This document shows positions 1-9,045 of a stretch of DNA of 64,000 nucleotides, one piece after another. Position 1 is the first letter of the stretch. Each line of letters starts with the position of its first letter. The notes under the pieces were generated by a model that was not told where the DNA came from, searched no databases, and was given only the letters and a program-made list of their open reading frames with translations. Source of the stretch: Endozoicomonas sp. ISHI1 (GTDB lineage: Bacteria; Pseudomonadota; Gammaproteobacteria; Pseudomonadales; Endozoicomonadaceae). The translations under genes and the position numbers were made by a program. Location of the stretch: positions 62,001-126,000 of the forward strand of contig NZ_JAGRPU010000010.1 of NCBI RefSeq assembly GCF_024606225.1. Direction: 5' to 3'.

Positions 1-385
1 GCTGGAAGGACTGAATGTTGAAACGGCAGATCCTTCGGCACGTATTATTTTCAATTCCAGAACAGGCACTGTGGTAATGGGCGAGCATGTTCGTGTTCGC
101 CCGGCTGCAGTCAGTCATGGCAACCTCGTCGTTAAAGTCCGGCAGACAACCTCGGTATCACAACCAGGTGCATTCTCTCAGGGAGGTCAGACGGAAGCCA
201 TATTGAACAGTGATGTCACAATAGAAGAGCAGAATGCTGCCATCTATATGGTTAAAGAAGGCGTTACTTTGCAGGAAGTGGTCATGGCTATTAACGGTGT
301 CGGAGCGACACCCACAGACTTGATGTCCATTCTCGAGGCTCTGAAAGCAGCCGGGGCTCTGGAAGCTGAGTTAATTGTGATTTAA
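1..385 (+). CDS. flgI: Flagellar P-ring protein FlgI, C-terminal part
   Basis: The reading frame is open from base 2 to the stop at 385 and is cut at its 5' end by the window edge. The visible 127 residues include the family's late motifs: ARIIFNSRTGTVVMG, VRVRPAAVSHGNL and a C-terminus with TLQEVVMAINGVGATPTDLMSILEALKAAGAL. FlgI builds the P ring around the flagellar rod in the peptidoglycan layer after Sec export. It is followed 26 bp downstream by flgJ, the usual order in flgB-L operons. The methionine at base 71 is internal, because family similarity continues upstream of it. Confidence 0.95.
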   Translation, partial: LEGLNVETADPSARIIFNSRTGTVVMGEHVRVRPAAVSHGNLVVKVRQTTSVSQPGAFSQGGQTEAILNSDVTIEEQNAAIYMVKEGVTLQEVVMAINGVGATPTDLMSILEALKAAGALEAELIVI

Positions 386-411
386 ATGGATTTACGATAA
401 GGGCGTTCGAT

Positions 412-744
412 ATGGATATTGGAAGCAGTCTGTCAGCTAAACATCTGGCCAATATTTATCAGCCGGAACCCGGTCAGGGAAAAGGTCCGGAAGACCTGAA
501 AGAAGCAGCAGAGGCCTTTGAAGCCATATTTGTTAACGAATTACTCAAGAGTATGCGAAGAGCCAATGAAGCGATGATGAGCAGCTCAGACTTGCCGATG
601 TCGGGTAAAGATGTGCAGTTTTTTCAATCGATGTTTGACAGCCATATTGCCGGACATCTGGGTAAAGAAGGCGGGCTGGGCATAGCTGAAGCACTGGTAA
701 GGCAGTTGGGTGATAAAGACGACAGGCTTAATACTGAACGTTAA
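412..744 (+). CDS. flgJ: FlgJ, short rod-binding form without muramidase domain
   Basis: This 110-residue protein matches the N-terminal rod-scaffold half of FlgJ: DLKEAAEAFEAIFVNELLKSM near residues 27-47, then SGKDVQFFQSMFDSHIAGHLG and GLGIAEALVRQL. The C-terminal peptidoglycan hydrolase domain of the roughly 310-residue enteric FlgJ is absent. The stop is clean and flgK follows 14 bp later, so this is a natural short form and not a truncation. Short FlgJ proteins are known in many flagellar systems, where a separate lytic enzyme opens the wall. None is encoded nearby, so it must come from elsewhere in the genome. Confidence 0.9.
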   Translation: MDIGSSLSAKHLANIYQPEPGQGKGPEDLKEAAEAFEAIFVNELLKSMRRANEAMMSSSDLPMSGKDVQFFQSMFDSHIAGHLGKEGGLGIAEALVRQLGDKDDRLNTER

Positions 745-758
745 TCGGGGTAGATGAC

Positions 759-2390
759 ATGAGTCTGACACAGATAGGTATTTCTGGATTACAGGCCAGC
801 CAGACATCGCTTAATGTCGCCAGTAACAATATTGCCAATGCCGAAACAGAAGGCTATAGCCGTCAAAGAGTTTACTGGTTCCCGACTTACACTTTGCATC
901 CGGGAGTCGGTACCAAGGGAACCGGTGTTAATGCATCCAGCGTCGACCGAATAGCCAATAGTTTTCTTACTGCCCAGATGTGGGAGAGTCAATCTCTGGC
1001 GGAAAAGACAGCCACTTTTTCGGGATACATCGACTCGCTGGATAAATGGTTGGGCGATGACAGCACATCGCTTACCTCAGGCCTTGAGAGTTTCTTTACA
1101 ACACTTAATGGCGCAACGGTTGATCCTTATTCCAGTGCTGCCAGACAAGTCATACTCAGCGAAAGTAATAAGCTGGCTCAGCAGTTTACAACACTGAATA
1201 ACCAAATTGTCGGTCATCAGGGTTTAGCCGGGAGGCAATTGGAGGCTTCGGTTGCAGAAGCGAATGGTTTGCTGGCAAATATAGCGGGCTTTAATGACCA
1301 ACTAAAGAAGATCAGTGCCAGTGGTGAGGTTGCCAACGAGATGCTTGACCAAAGGGATCTCGCCGTCAAAGAATTATCAAAGCTGATGGGCATCAATGTT
1401 CTGGAGCAGCCTGATGGCAATCTCAATATTTACCTGAAATCAGGTCAGCCACTGCTGATCGGTGATCAGAGAAACAGCCTGAGTGTTACTGGCTCAGCCA
1501 GCCATCCTGATGGCTTTTCATTGGCGTTTGAAAGTGATTCTGCCTCCCTTCAGGTGCACGGTGATCCGGGGGGCAGCATTGGCGGCATCCTGAATTACCA
1601 GAATGGCACTTTAAGACAGGCTCAGAATGAGATTGGGCGTCTGGCAGTAGTCATAGCTTCGACGATCAATGCCCAGCTAAGACTTGGGGAGGATGTCAAT
1701 GGCAACTCCGGCGTGGATCTTTTTTCTGATCTGACTAATCCTGCCAGTGGTATCTTTTCGCTGGATGTCGCCTCCACCTCAGTGTCCGATATGAGAATTA
1801 CTGACAGTTCCCAGCTGAAAGCCAGTGACTATGATCTGCGGGTAGATAACACCGGCAACTATGTTATTACCCGGTTGAGCGATGGGGTTCAGTTCAGTGG
1901 CAGCTTGTCCGGAGCAGGTACTGATACCCTGAGTTTTGATGGCGTTGAGATTGATATCAACGGTGCCGCTACTGATCAGGCTTACCGGTTGTCACCGGTG
2001 CGTTATGGTGCAAGAGATATTGATGCTGTTCTGACGGAACCTTTTGCTCTGGCTCTGGCAGCACCGGGTAGTGGTGTGGCCGATAATTCGAACTTGCAGA
2101 CAATTCTGCAACTTCAGAATGATGCTCTGATAGAGGGGCAAAGTAGCCTGACTGAAAGCTATACCCGGTTTATTGGCGATATTGCGGTACAAACTTCTCA
2201 GGCGAAAACAGAAGCCGATGGTGGTAAAAAACTGTTTGAGCAGGCTGAAGCAAGCCGCAATGCCTACAGTGGTGTCAATCTGGATGAAGAGGCTGCCAAC
2301 CTTTTACGCTTTCAGCAACTCTACAGTGCTAATGCTCAGGTAATTTCAGTGGCCCGGCAGACATTTGATTCATTGCTCAGAATGTTCTGA
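759..2390 (+). CDS. flgK: Hook-filament junction protein FlgK (HAP1)
   Basis: The 543-residue protein has the FlgK N-terminus (GISGLQASQTSLNVASNNIANAxTxGYSRQ) and the coiled C-terminus ending NLLRFQQLYSANAQVISVARQTFDSLLRMF. Both form the D0/D1 helical bundle that joins hook to filament. It is exported by the flagellar type III apparatus and has no signal peptide. The start at 759 is preceded by a G-rich stretch and lies 14 bp after flgJ. The length is typical for FlgK (about 450-650 residues, variable in the middle). Confidence 0.97.
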   Translation: MSLTQIGISGLQASQTSLNVASNNIANAETEGYSRQRVYWFPTYTLHPGVGTKGTGVNASSVDRIANSFLTAQMWESQSLAEKTATFSGYIDSLDKWLGDDSTSLTSGLESFFTTLNGATVDPYSSAARQVILSESNKLAQQFTTLNNQIVGHQGLAGRQLEASVAEANGLLANIAGFNDQLKKISASGEVANEMLDQRDLAVKELSKLMGINVLEQPDGNLNIYLKSGQPLLIGDQRNSLSVTGSASHPDGFSLAFESDSASLQVHGDPGGSIGGILNYQNGTLRQAQNEIGRLAVVIASTINAQLRLGEDVNGNSGVDLFSDLTNPASGIFSLDVASTSVSDMRITDSSQLKASDYDLRVDNTGNYVITRLSDGVQFSGSLSGAGTDTLSFDGVEIDINGAATDQAYRLSPVRYGARDIDAVLTEPFALALAAPGSGVADNSNLQTILQLQNDALIEGQSSLTESYTRFIGDIAVQTSQAKTEADGGKKLFEQAEASRNAYSGVNLDEEAANLLRFQQLYSANAQVISVARQTFDSLLRMF

Positions 2391-2411
2391 TAAAGACAGG
2401 GAGCCAAAAAT

Positions 2412-3320
2412 ATGCGTATCAGCAGCATCAATTTCAATAATGTCATGCTCAGGGCTATGCAGGACGGTATGGCCAGACTGGCTGTAACCAATGAACAGAT
2501 GGCATCCGGAAAACGTATCCTGCAACCCTCGGATGACTCCGTTGATACAGTCAAAATTCTTCAGATCAAGAATGAAGTAACGGCTATAAAACAGTATGAA
2601 GATAATATTGATTCGGCCAGAAGAATACTGCAGCAGCAAGATGTTTTATACAGTGGAATGACTGAGCAATTATGGCGTGCCAGAGACATTATTTTGCAGT
2701 CCAGAAACGGCACTCTGACTGATCAGGACTATGAGCCATTGGCAGAGGAGCTGAATACGATTGCTCAGTCTTTGCTGAGCCTGGCCAATTATCAGCAGGC
2801 AGACGGGCAGTACATTTTCTCCGGAACCCTGAGCACTCAGAAGCCTGTTGACGAAGTCGCTGGTGATTATTCATACAATGGCAATAATAACCTTCGTCTG
2901 GTCAATATCAGTGGCTCTGCCCAGGTGACATTCAATGAGTCGGCAGAAAATCTATTTTTCGACCCAACCGCTACACCACCGATAGACAGTATCTTTGACG
3001 CCCTTTCTGGTGCGGTGGATGAACTGAGAAACCCTGTGAGTCTGAATGCCGTTCTGTCAGACGCGATGACATGGATTGATGCCACTCTGGACAGGGTAGG
3101 GATCGCCCAGACCAAGGCAGGCAGTAATCAGACTGTGCTTGATCGGGTGGGTGAAAGCCATGCCGATATCAAACTGATGCTGGAAAAACTTCATTCATCT
3201 CTGGAAGATGTTGATATGACGAAGGCCGCCACTGATTTGGCTCAGCAGCAGACCCTTCTCAGTGCCAGCCAGCAGGTTTATGCCAACATCAAGCAACTGT
3301 CTCTGTTCAATTATTTCTGA
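2412..3320 (+). CDS. flgL: Hook-filament junction protein FlgL (HAP3)
   Basis: The 302-residue protein has a flagellin-like N-terminus (MRISSINFNNVMLRAMQDG, then ASGKRILQPSDDSVDTVKILQIKNEV) and a flagellin-like C-terminal helix (TDLAQQQTLLSASQQVYANIKQLSLFNYF). It forms the second junction layer between FlgK and the filament. It lies 21 bp after flgK, in the same operon. A sigma-28-like promoter begins 40 bp after its stop, so flgK-flgL can be separated transcriptionally from flgM-flgN. Confidence 0.96.
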   Translation: MRISSINFNNVMLRAMQDGMARLAVTNEQMASGKRILQPSDDSVDTVKILQIKNEVTAIKQYEDNIDSARRILQQQDVLYSGMTEQLWRARDIILQSRNGTLTDQDYEPLAEELNTIAQSLLSLANYQQADGQYIFSGTLSTQKPVDEVAGDYSYNGNNNLRLVNISGSAQVTFNESAENLFFDPTATPPIDSIFDALSGAVDELRNPVSLNAVLSDAMTWIDATLDRVGIAQTKAGSNQTVLDRVGESHADIKLMLEKLHSSLEDVDMTKAATDLAQQQTLLSASQQVYANIKQLSLFNYF

Positions 3321-3359
3321 CGGGCCATTGGCAAAAAAAAATCCCCATTTCAGGGAATT

Positions 3360-3386
3360 TAAGATTTTTTGACACCTTGCCGATTG
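3360..3386 (+). promoter_or_regulatory. Sigma-28 (FliA/LafS)-type promoter for flgMN
   Basis: The stretch TAAGATTT, then exactly 11 bp, then GCCGATTG matches the sigma-28 consensus TAAAGTTT-N11-GCCGATAA at 12 of 16 positions with ideal spacing. The -10 element ends 36 bp before the flgM start chosen here. A sigma-28 promoter in front of flgM is established in enteric bacteria, where it feeds back on FliA activity. A fliA gene is present at 24747-25490. The assignment is by sequence only. Confidence 0.7.
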
Positions 3387-3422
3387 GAGTTCTGTACCCA
3401 TCACAGACGAGTGGTGAAAAGC

Positions 3423-3731
3423 ATGCCGGGAATAAATCGCACCGGGTCAAAAAAAGCAGCCAGTCCAATAGCAGGCCAAAGTGCAGTCAAAAATGATGTA
3501 AAAGCAGCCGCGCCTCCCAAGGTCAATGATGATCGTTTAAGGTTGAGCGGTGAAGCCCAGAATATTGAAGAACTGTTCCAATCTCTGTCAGACATAGATG
3601 AAATTGACAGGAAAAAAGTGGAGAGCATTCGGCTAGCGATTAAAAAAGGAGAAATGCCGGTCGATTATCAAATGCTTGCCAACAAAATTCTGGAGCTTTC
3701 CGATGACTTTGATGACCACAGAAAAGAATGA
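3423..3731 (+). CDS. flgM: Anti-sigma-28 factor FlgM
   Basis: The ATG at 3423 gives a 102-residue protein beginning MPGINRTGSKK, the usual FlgM opening. The conserved C-terminal sigma-binding part follows: VNDDRLRLSGEAQNIEELFQ, then IDEIDRKKVESIRLAIKKGEMPVDYQMLANKILEL. FlgM holds FliA inactive until it is exported through the finished hook-basal body. An upstream in-frame TTG at 3369 was rejected because it lies inside the sigma-28 promoter. The 3' end overlaps flgN by 29 bp, implying translational coupling. Confidence 0.92.
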   Translation: MPGINRTGSKKAASPIAGQSAVKNDVKAAAPPKVNDDRLRLSGEAQNIEELFQSLSDIDEIDRKKVESIRLAIKKGEMPVDYQMLANKILELSDDFDDHRKE

Positions 3732-4212
3732 CAATAAAAGTGGTACTTATAGCGTTTCTGTTGAAAAAAAACTGCTGGGCAATATCCGTGATGCACTGGC
3801 TTTAACCCGCAAACTGGAAGTTGTTCTGAGCAAGGCCCATAACCTGATGCTGGAAAGGAATATTGCAGCTCTGGAAACGCATCTTGAAACTCAGGTCAAA
3901 CTGTTGGACATGCTGCATCTGAATGCTTCCCTGAGAGAGCATTATTTGAAAGAAGCGGGGCTGTCACCGGACCCGGCAGGTATACGATCATTTCTGCAAA
4001 TTATATGTTCTACACCCAAAGCTGAAGCCACACTGAAACAATGGCATCAACTGGAAATTACAGCAGGCCGTTGCCGTAGTCTGAATCAGGCAAACGGCAA
4101 GCTCTTGAGTCGTCTGGCGGCCAGCACTAACCAGATTATTGATGTGGTTTTTTCCAGTCAGGAACCCTCGCCCTATAACCAGCAGGGCATCTGTGAAAGA
4201 AAGCTGGGCTGA
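3703..4212 (+). CDS. flgN: Flagellar export chaperone FlgN-like
   Basis: This is a mostly helical protein of 169 residues starting MTLMTTEKND. A GGAG at 3692-3695 sits 7 bp before the ATG at 3703. It shows the FlgN pattern of a long amphipathic helix (residues about 20-70: LTRKLEVVLSKAHNLMLERNIAALETHLETQVKLLDML) followed by RCRSLNQANGKLLSR. FlgN chaperones the hook-associated proteins FlgK and FlgL, encoded just upstream. Primary-sequence conservation in this family is weak, so the call leans on position after flgM, as in lateral-flagellar flgAMN groupings, and on the helical pattern. Confidence 0.8.
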   Translation: MTLMTTEKNDNKSGTYSVSVEKKLLGNIRDALALTRKLEVVLSKAHNLMLERNIAALETHLETQVKLLDMLHLNASLREHYLKEAGLSPDPAGIRSFLQIICSTPKAEATLKQWHQLEITAGRCRSLNQANGKLLSRLAASTNQIIDVVFSSQEPSPYNQQGICERKLG

Positions 4213-4217
4213 TCAGC

Positions 4218-5111
4218 ATGTTGTTTTCTGATGATTTGCGGCGATTTCGGAAACTGTTGATTTTTGGCCTCGCGATTTTTGGTTTCTCCTTGTTGCTGCT
4301 TTCCCGATCATCAGCCAACTCAGTCAGAGAATTCCCTCAGGAACTCACCCTGCATAAGTGGGAGTTGACCACTTCCCGTTTCCAGTGTCGCCTGAACAGC
4401 AACGTGACAGGGCTGGGCAGTATCGTTCTGAATGCGGCTGCCGGAGGTGTGCATTATATAACCCTGGAACCGGATTTTTTTATTAAAGAAGCCCGGCATA
4501 TTCGTGTTGCGGTTCAACAATCCCCCTGGCGTCATAGCCATTACCTGAACGCTCTCGGAGGTGTTGAAGCAGAGCCGGATAAACAGTTTGAAATGAGAAT
4601 CAATGTTGCCCGTGTTGTTGAAGATCTGCAGCAGGGGCATCAGCTGGTTGTTGAGATTCAGAGGGAAGCAGTAAACCCTGTTCATATTAAAATACCCGCT
4701 ATGAATTTCCAAAAAACAGCAGCAACATTTTATCAATGTTATGGAGAATTGCTGGCTCTGAACTACGAACAGGCAAAAGAAACACTGCTCTATTACCCGT
4801 CATCAAGATCCCATATAAGCCCGGAACAATTGTCACATCTTGATGACCTGGCCACCTATATTCTGGTGGATAAAAGTATCACCAATGTTGCTATTGACGC
4901 TCACACAGACTCCCGGGGTGACAGGCTGGAAAACCTTCAGCTGTCAAAAGTGCGTGCAAGCCGGGTTTATAGATATTTACGATCAAAAGGTATTTCCGAA
5001 CAGCGTCTTACCATGCGCTTTCATGGTGACCGCTATCCTGTAGCCACCAATGCGACTGTTGCAGGAAGAAATAAAAACCGACGGGTAAAGATTACCCTGA
5101 GCCGCCGATAA
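4218..5111 (+). CDS. motY: MotY-like stator-associated (T-ring) protein
   Basis: The 297-residue protein has a hydrophobic N-terminal signal or anchor (LLIFGLAIFGFSLLLLSRSS). A MotY-type N-domain follows (HKWELTTSRFQCRLNSNV with GLGSIVLNAAAGG). The C-terminal OmpA-like peptidoglycan-binding domain spans about residues 200-297 (AIDAHTDSRGD, LSKVRASRVYRYL, RRVKITLSRR). In Vibrio, MotY forms the periplasmic T ring that holds stator units. Lateral systems carry their own MotY next to fliE, as here. In those systems lafK sits between motY and fliE; here only 100 bp separate them and lafK is missing. It starts 5 bp after flgN. Confidence 0.85.
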   Translation: MLFSDDLRRFRKLLIFGLAIFGFSLLLLSRSSANSVREFPQELTLHKWELTTSRFQCRLNSNVTGLGSIVLNAAAGGVHYITLEPDFFIKEARHIRVAVQQSPWRHSHYLNALGGVEAEPDKQFEMRINVARVVEDLQQGHQLVVEIQREAVNPVHIKIPAMNFQKTAATFYQCYGELLALNYEQAKETLLYYPSSRSHISPEQLSHLDDLATYILVDKSITNVAIDAHTDSRGDRLENLQLSKVRASRVYRYLRSKGISEQRLTMRFHGDRYPVATNATVAGRNKNRRVKITLSRR

Positions 5112-5211
5112 ATAATTCTGACAATAAATCGTCAACTGACGGAAAGAGCCTGTGCTTACCGGGCACTTTTACAGAACAACATTTCACAGAACAACAGTGG
5201 ATGGCGGCTCA

Positions 5212-5532
5212 ATGGACATCAAAGGTCTAAACCCGGATTCCCTCAGTGTACTCCTGAAAAACCGACCTGCTCCGATTTTACCTTCCTCAGTTGCATCTGA
5301 AGGCATGACTACCAACGGTTTTGGCAATCTGCTGCAACAGGCCATTGCAAAGGTTAATGACCTGCAACAAGAGTCCAGCGGCATGATGCACAAGATTGAA
5401 ACCGGGGAAAGTGATGACCTCATGGGCACCATGATTGCCATGCAGAAATCCAGTATTTCCTTTCAGGCATTGATGCAGGTTCGCAATAAGGCAGTGACTG
5501 CTTACGAAGACATCATGCGCATGCAGATCTAA
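5212..5532 (+). CDS. fliE: Hook-basal body protein FliE
   Basis: The ATG at 5212 gives 106 residues, close to the family's usual 104. The conserved C-terminal region has FGNLLQQAIAKVNDLQQES, then MIAMQKSSISFQALMQVRNKAVTAYEDIMRMQI. FliE links the MS ring to the rod. An upstream GTG at 5152 keeps the frame open, but the extra 20 residues have no FliE character. That leader contains an 11-bp direct repeat (ACAGAACAACA at 5171 and 5186). fliE opens the fliEFGHIJ block. Confidence 0.93.
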   Translation: MDIKGLNPDSLSVLLKNRPAPILPSSVASEGMTTNGFGNLLQQAIAKVNDLQQESSGMMHKIETGESDDLMGTMIAMQKSSISFQALMQVRNKAVTAYEDIMRMQI

Positions 5533-5546
5533 GGTAGAAAAATACC

Positions 5547-7199
5547 ATGGCAGAATCAGAAACAAATGCCACCCCGGAGCAGGCACCAGAAGAAAAAGAA
5601 GTGAAGCCTGTTTGGCGTGAAGCACTGGACAGGGTGTCCGAAGTTCTGAAAAACAATCGTAACTATCAAGTGGTGCTGATGGTCTTGTTTGCAGTATCGG
5701 TTGCCCTGATGTCAGTTTTCTGGCTCTGGTCACAATCTCCGGATTACCAGCCACTGTATGGCAATCAGGAACTCTATGATGTGGCCAGTGTGGTCAATGT
5801 ACTGGAACAAAACAGTATTGCTTATAAAATTCACCCGGCTTCGGGTCAGGTCATGGTGGATGTCGGCAGGCTCTCCGATGCCCGTATGCAGCTGGCTGTA
5901 TCGGGCGTTCAGGCAAGAACGCCGGAAGGACTGGAAACGCTCGATGGGCAGGAAATCGGTACCAGCCAGTTTGTGGAAAATGTCCGTTACCGGCGTGGTC
6001 TTGAAGGCGAGCTGGCTCAGACCATTATCAGCCTGAAACCCGTCCGCAATGCCCGAATCCACCTGGCTCTGCCCAAACAGAGCAGTTTTATTCGCAAACA
6101 GGGAAAACCATCGGCCTCAGTGTTTGTCGATCTGTTTCCAGGATACAGGTTGAGCAATGAGCAGATTGAAGGCATTGTGAATCTGGTGGCCGCCAGTGTC
6201 ACTAATATGAATCGCAGCGATGTTTCTGTTATTGACCAGTCCGGCAAACTGCTCTCTTCAGATGTTTTATTGGGTAACAGTGTGCTCAGTGAAGCCAGTA
6301 AACAGCTGGACTTCAAGCGTCAGGTTGAAGCTCATTTTCAACAGCGCATCAGTGCCCTGCTTGAACCTCTGGTGGGGTCTGTCAATTTCAGGGCCCAGGT
6401 TACCGCCAATGTGGATTTTGAACAGGTGGTGCAAACGGTAGAGCAATATGAGCCCGGTGCTCCCGTGTTAAGAAGTGAGCAGGGAAAGGAAGTGCTTAAT
6501 AGCGGGCAGGGAGCCAGAGGCATACCCGGTGCTCTCGCTAATCAGCCACCGGAAGAAGGGGAGCAAGCTCAGGCGGAGCAGGGCAATAATACTCATTCAG
6601 AGTTTGTCCGCAACTATGAAGTAGACAAAGTGATCAGGCAGGTGGCCAATCAGCAGGGCAGAGTACAGAAACTCAGCGTTGCCGTTGTTCTCAATGAGCA
6701 GCCCGATGAAGCTCTGGGTATTGGTAATTGGGATCAGGCAAGAATTGCCACGATTCAACAAATGATTATTGATGCGACAGGTATTGATCAGGCTCGTGGT
6801 GATCAGATCAGTATTCATACCGCACCGTTTGTGCCAGTCACTCATGTTGAACCTGTCGGGCTGGCCTGGTGGCAACAGCCGCAGGTGCTCTACTACGTCA
6901 AATATGGTTGCGGTACTTTGCTGGGGATTCTTGTGATTATGTTTCTTTTAAGACCCATGATGAAACAGATCACTATCAAGATGGATGAGCCAGCCGTGTT
7001 ACCTCAAATCTCTGAGGAAACGGATTCTACCCAGTTCGACCAGCAAGGCAGGAAAGTAATATTTGATGACACTTTTGATCTTTTGCCGCCTGAGTTGGCA
7101 GATTTTGAAACTCAGGTGACTCAGATGCGAGAACTGTCGTCCAAGGCCCCTGCCAGGGTAGCACAGGTGATCAAGCTATGGATGAACAGTTATGAGTGA
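5547..7199 (+). CDS. fliF: MS-ring protein FliF
   Basis: The 550-residue FliF has two membrane helices: LMVLFAVSVALMSVFWLWS near residue 45 and GTLLGILVIMFLLRP near residue 455. Between them lies a periplasmic region with ring-building motifs (DYQPLYGN, LEGELAQTII, NARIHLALPKQSSF). The C-terminal cytoplasmic tail binds FliG. It forms the membrane ring on which the C ring and export gate assemble. It lies 14 bp after fliE, and its last 8 bp overlap the start of fliG, indicating translational coupling. Confidence 0.97.
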   Translation: MAESETNATPEQAPEEKEVKPVWREALDRVSEVLKNNRNYQVVLMVLFAVSVALMSVFWLWSQSPDYQPLYGNQELYDVASVVNVLEQNSIAYKIHPASGQVMVDVGRLSDARMQLAVSGVQARTPEGLETLDGQEIGTSQFVENVRYRRGLEGELAQTIISLKPVRNARIHLALPKQSSFIRKQGKPSASVFVDLFPGYRLSNEQIEGIVNLVAASVTNMNRSDVSVIDQSGKLLSSDVLLGNSVLSEASKQLDFKRQVEAHFQQRISALLEPLVGSVNFRAQVTANVDFEQVVQTVEQYEPGAPVLRSEQGKEVLNSGQGARGIPGALANQPPEEGEQAQAEQGNNTHSEFVRNYEVDKVIRQVANQQGRVQKLSVAVVLNEQPDEALGIGNWDQARIATIQQMIIDATGIDQARGDQISIHTAPFVPVTHVEPVGLAWWQQPQVLYYVKYGCGTLLGILVIMFLLRPMMKQITIKMDEPAVLPQISEETDSTQFDQQGRKVIFDDTFDLLPPELADFETQVTQMRELSSKAPARVAQVIKLWMNSYE

Positions 7200-8214
7200 T
7201 AATCAAAGAACCTTGCCATCAAGGCCGCCGACTCCCAAAGACATTGCTATCCTGCTTCTCAGTCTGGGGGAAAAAGGTGCGGCGCAGGTATTCAAACACC
7301 TTAGCCAGCGGGAAGTTCGACAGATCAGCACGACCATGGCGACCATCGCACCCCTGAAAAGAGATCAGGTTCAGGAAGTTCTGGACCTGTTTTTCCACAC
7401 TTATCGGTATGACAGCGCCCTTTCTGGTTCCTCCAAAGGATATATTGACAAGACCTTGAAGATGGCTTTGGGTGACAAAGAAGCCAAAGGTGTCATGGAC
7501 TCTATTTTTGGCGGTGAGAGCAACAGTCTGGAAGCGATGAAATGGATGGACTCGGGAACCATCACCGAACTGATTGTTGATGAGCACCCGCAACTTCAGG
7601 CAGTGGTTTTGACCTATCTGGGAGCTACACAGGCTACCGACGTATTAATGCGCCTTCCAGCCAAAAGTCACCAGGATCTATTGTCACGAGTAGCCCGACT
7701 GCAGGAATTACATCCATCCATCCTTGAAGAACTCAACATTATATTTGATGCCAATATCGGCAAAATGAGCACCAGTCAGAATACCACCGTCAGTGGTCTT
7801 CGTCAGGTGGCCGATATAATGAACCGGATGAACGACACTTCGGTGCAGAGTCTGTTGAGTTACTTTAAGGAGCAGGATAAGAAACTGGCTGAGCAGATTG
7901 AACAACAAATGTTCCTCTTTGAACACCTTATGCGTCTGGACGAAGATGCACTGCGTAAGGTTATGGCGGAGGTCAGCCAGGATATTCTGGCTCTGGCGCT
8001 CAAAGGGGCCGCTCAGGAGATGATTGATGTCGTTGTAGGTACCATGACCAAGCGAAGCGCCAAATTCCTGCTTGAAGACATTGAAAATCTTGGCGCGGTT
8101 CGTGCCAGTCAGGTTCAGTCTGCCCGCAACGATGTGCTTCGGGCAGCGCGACAGCTGGCTGCATCCGGTGAGATAGAGCTGATCTTTAATGATGAGGACG
8201 AGATGATCGGTTAA
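7192..8214 (+). CDS. fliG: Flagellar rotor-switch protein FliG
   Basis: The 340-residue protein is typical in length (about 330). It has the N-domain pattern PKDIAILLLSLGEKGAAQVFKHLS and the middle-domain EHPQLQAVVLTYL motif. The torque-generating C-domain is LFEHLMRLDEDALRKVMAEV with LKGAAQEMIDVVVGTMTKRSAKFLLEDIENLG. FliG couples stator motion to rotor rotation and binds FliF and FliM. It starts inside the fliF stop region. A 51-bp gap follows before fliH, and nothing was recognised in it. Confidence 0.97.
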   Translation: MSDNQRTLPSRPPTPKDIAILLLSLGEKGAAQVFKHLSQREVRQISTTMATIAPLKRDQVQEVLDLFFHTYRYDSALSGSSKGYIDKTLKMALGDKEAKGVMDSIFGGESNSLEAMKWMDSGTITELIVDEHPQLQAVVLTYLGATQATDVLMRLPAKSHQDLLSRVARLQELHPSILEELNIIFDANIGKMSTSQNTTVSGLRQVADIMNRMNDTSVQSLLSYFKEQDKKLAEQIEQQMFLFEHLMRLDEDALRKVMAEVSQDILALALKGAAQEMIDVVVGTMTKRSAKFLLEDIENLGAVRASQVQSARNDVLRAARQLAASGEIELIFNDEDEMIG

Positions 8215-8265
8215 TGCCAATCAATACCCATCACTTTCTTCATACTAATAACAACAGGTTGGTTC

Positions 8266-9045
8266 ATGACAAACAGACAAAAAATATGGCAGCCTGAAAC
8301 AGCGGCCTTCAAACGGTTTCTCTTTCCGGTTCACCAAAAGCCCGGTGAGTTTCAGAATTCAGAAACATCAGAGACTCCAGAGATAACTCAACAATCTGAC
8401 TATAGTGATAGTGCTTCTCAGCCTGTCGATAAGGTTCAGAATACAGTACCGACATCACAGGAATCCGTTGAACCCTCTGCTGAAGTTCTGCAAAGTATTC
8501 TGGAGCAGGGTATTGAGAAAGGCTATGCCAAAGGTGTGGAAGAAGGCCGTCGAATGGGCTTTGAAGAGGGCAGAGAGCTGGGCGTCAAAGAAGGTGGGCG
8601 TATTGCCACTGAGGAGCAGAAAAAACTGGTATCCCTGTTGCGAAAAGAAATGTCTGAATTTCGCTCTGGTGCCAGTTATGGTCGCGACGAAAAGATCAGC
8701 TGGCTTGGAAAAGTAATAGAAGAAACCTGTCGCCAGGTGGTGCGTCGTGAGCTGATGACTTCTCCGGAACAGATCGTCTCTGTCATCAGGGAAACTCTGA
8801 GTATCATGCCTGAGGATGCTCAGTACACCATCCATGTGAATCCGGTCAACGCGGAGTTGCTCAAACAACTCAAGCCAGATTTTGGTGCGGCCTGGCAGGT
8901 CGTCGAAGATCAGGAATTACCAATGCACGACTGCCGGATCATTTCCAGCCAGACAGAAGCGGAAGCTCGAATGGAATCCCGGCTGGTGGAGTGTCTGGAT
9001 ATTATTCGTGAAAACTTGCCTGCCGCAATGGAGGACGCGGGTTAA
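8266..9045 (+). CDS. fliH: Flagellar export regulator FliH
   Basis: The 259-residue protein has a low-complexity acidic, Ser/Gln-rich N-terminus (residues about 20-75). A glycine-repeat helix typical of FliH follows, GxxxG spaced: GIEKGYAKGVEEGRRMGFEEGRELGVKEG. The C-domain (WLGKVIEETCRQVVRREL, IHVNPVNAELL) resembles the V-ATPase E subunit. FliH regulates the FliI ATPase and delivers it to the export gate. Its stop overlaps the fliI start by 1 bp (ATG at 9045), the usual coupling. Confidence 0.95.
   Translation: MTNRQKIWQPETAAFKRFLFPVHQKPGEFQNSETSETPEITQQSDYSDSASQPVDKVQNTVPTSQESVEPSAEVLQSILEQGIEKGYAKGVEEGRRMGFEEGRELGVKEGGRIATEEQKKLVSLLRKEMSEFRSGASYGRDEKISWLGKVIEETCRQVVRRELMTSPEQIVSVIRETLSIMPEDAQYTIHVNPVNAELLKQLKPDFGAAWQVVEDQELPMHDCRIISSQTEAEARMESRLVECLDIIRENLPAAMEDAG

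Noticed and set aside
412-744. FlgJ as a truncated pseudogene
   Set aside because: The rod-binding domain is complete, the stop is clean and spacing to flgK is normal; short FlgJ is a known natural form.
3369-3422. Upstream TTG start for flgM
   Set aside because: It lies inside the sigma-28 promoter, and the ATG at 3423 gives the normal FlgM N-terminus.
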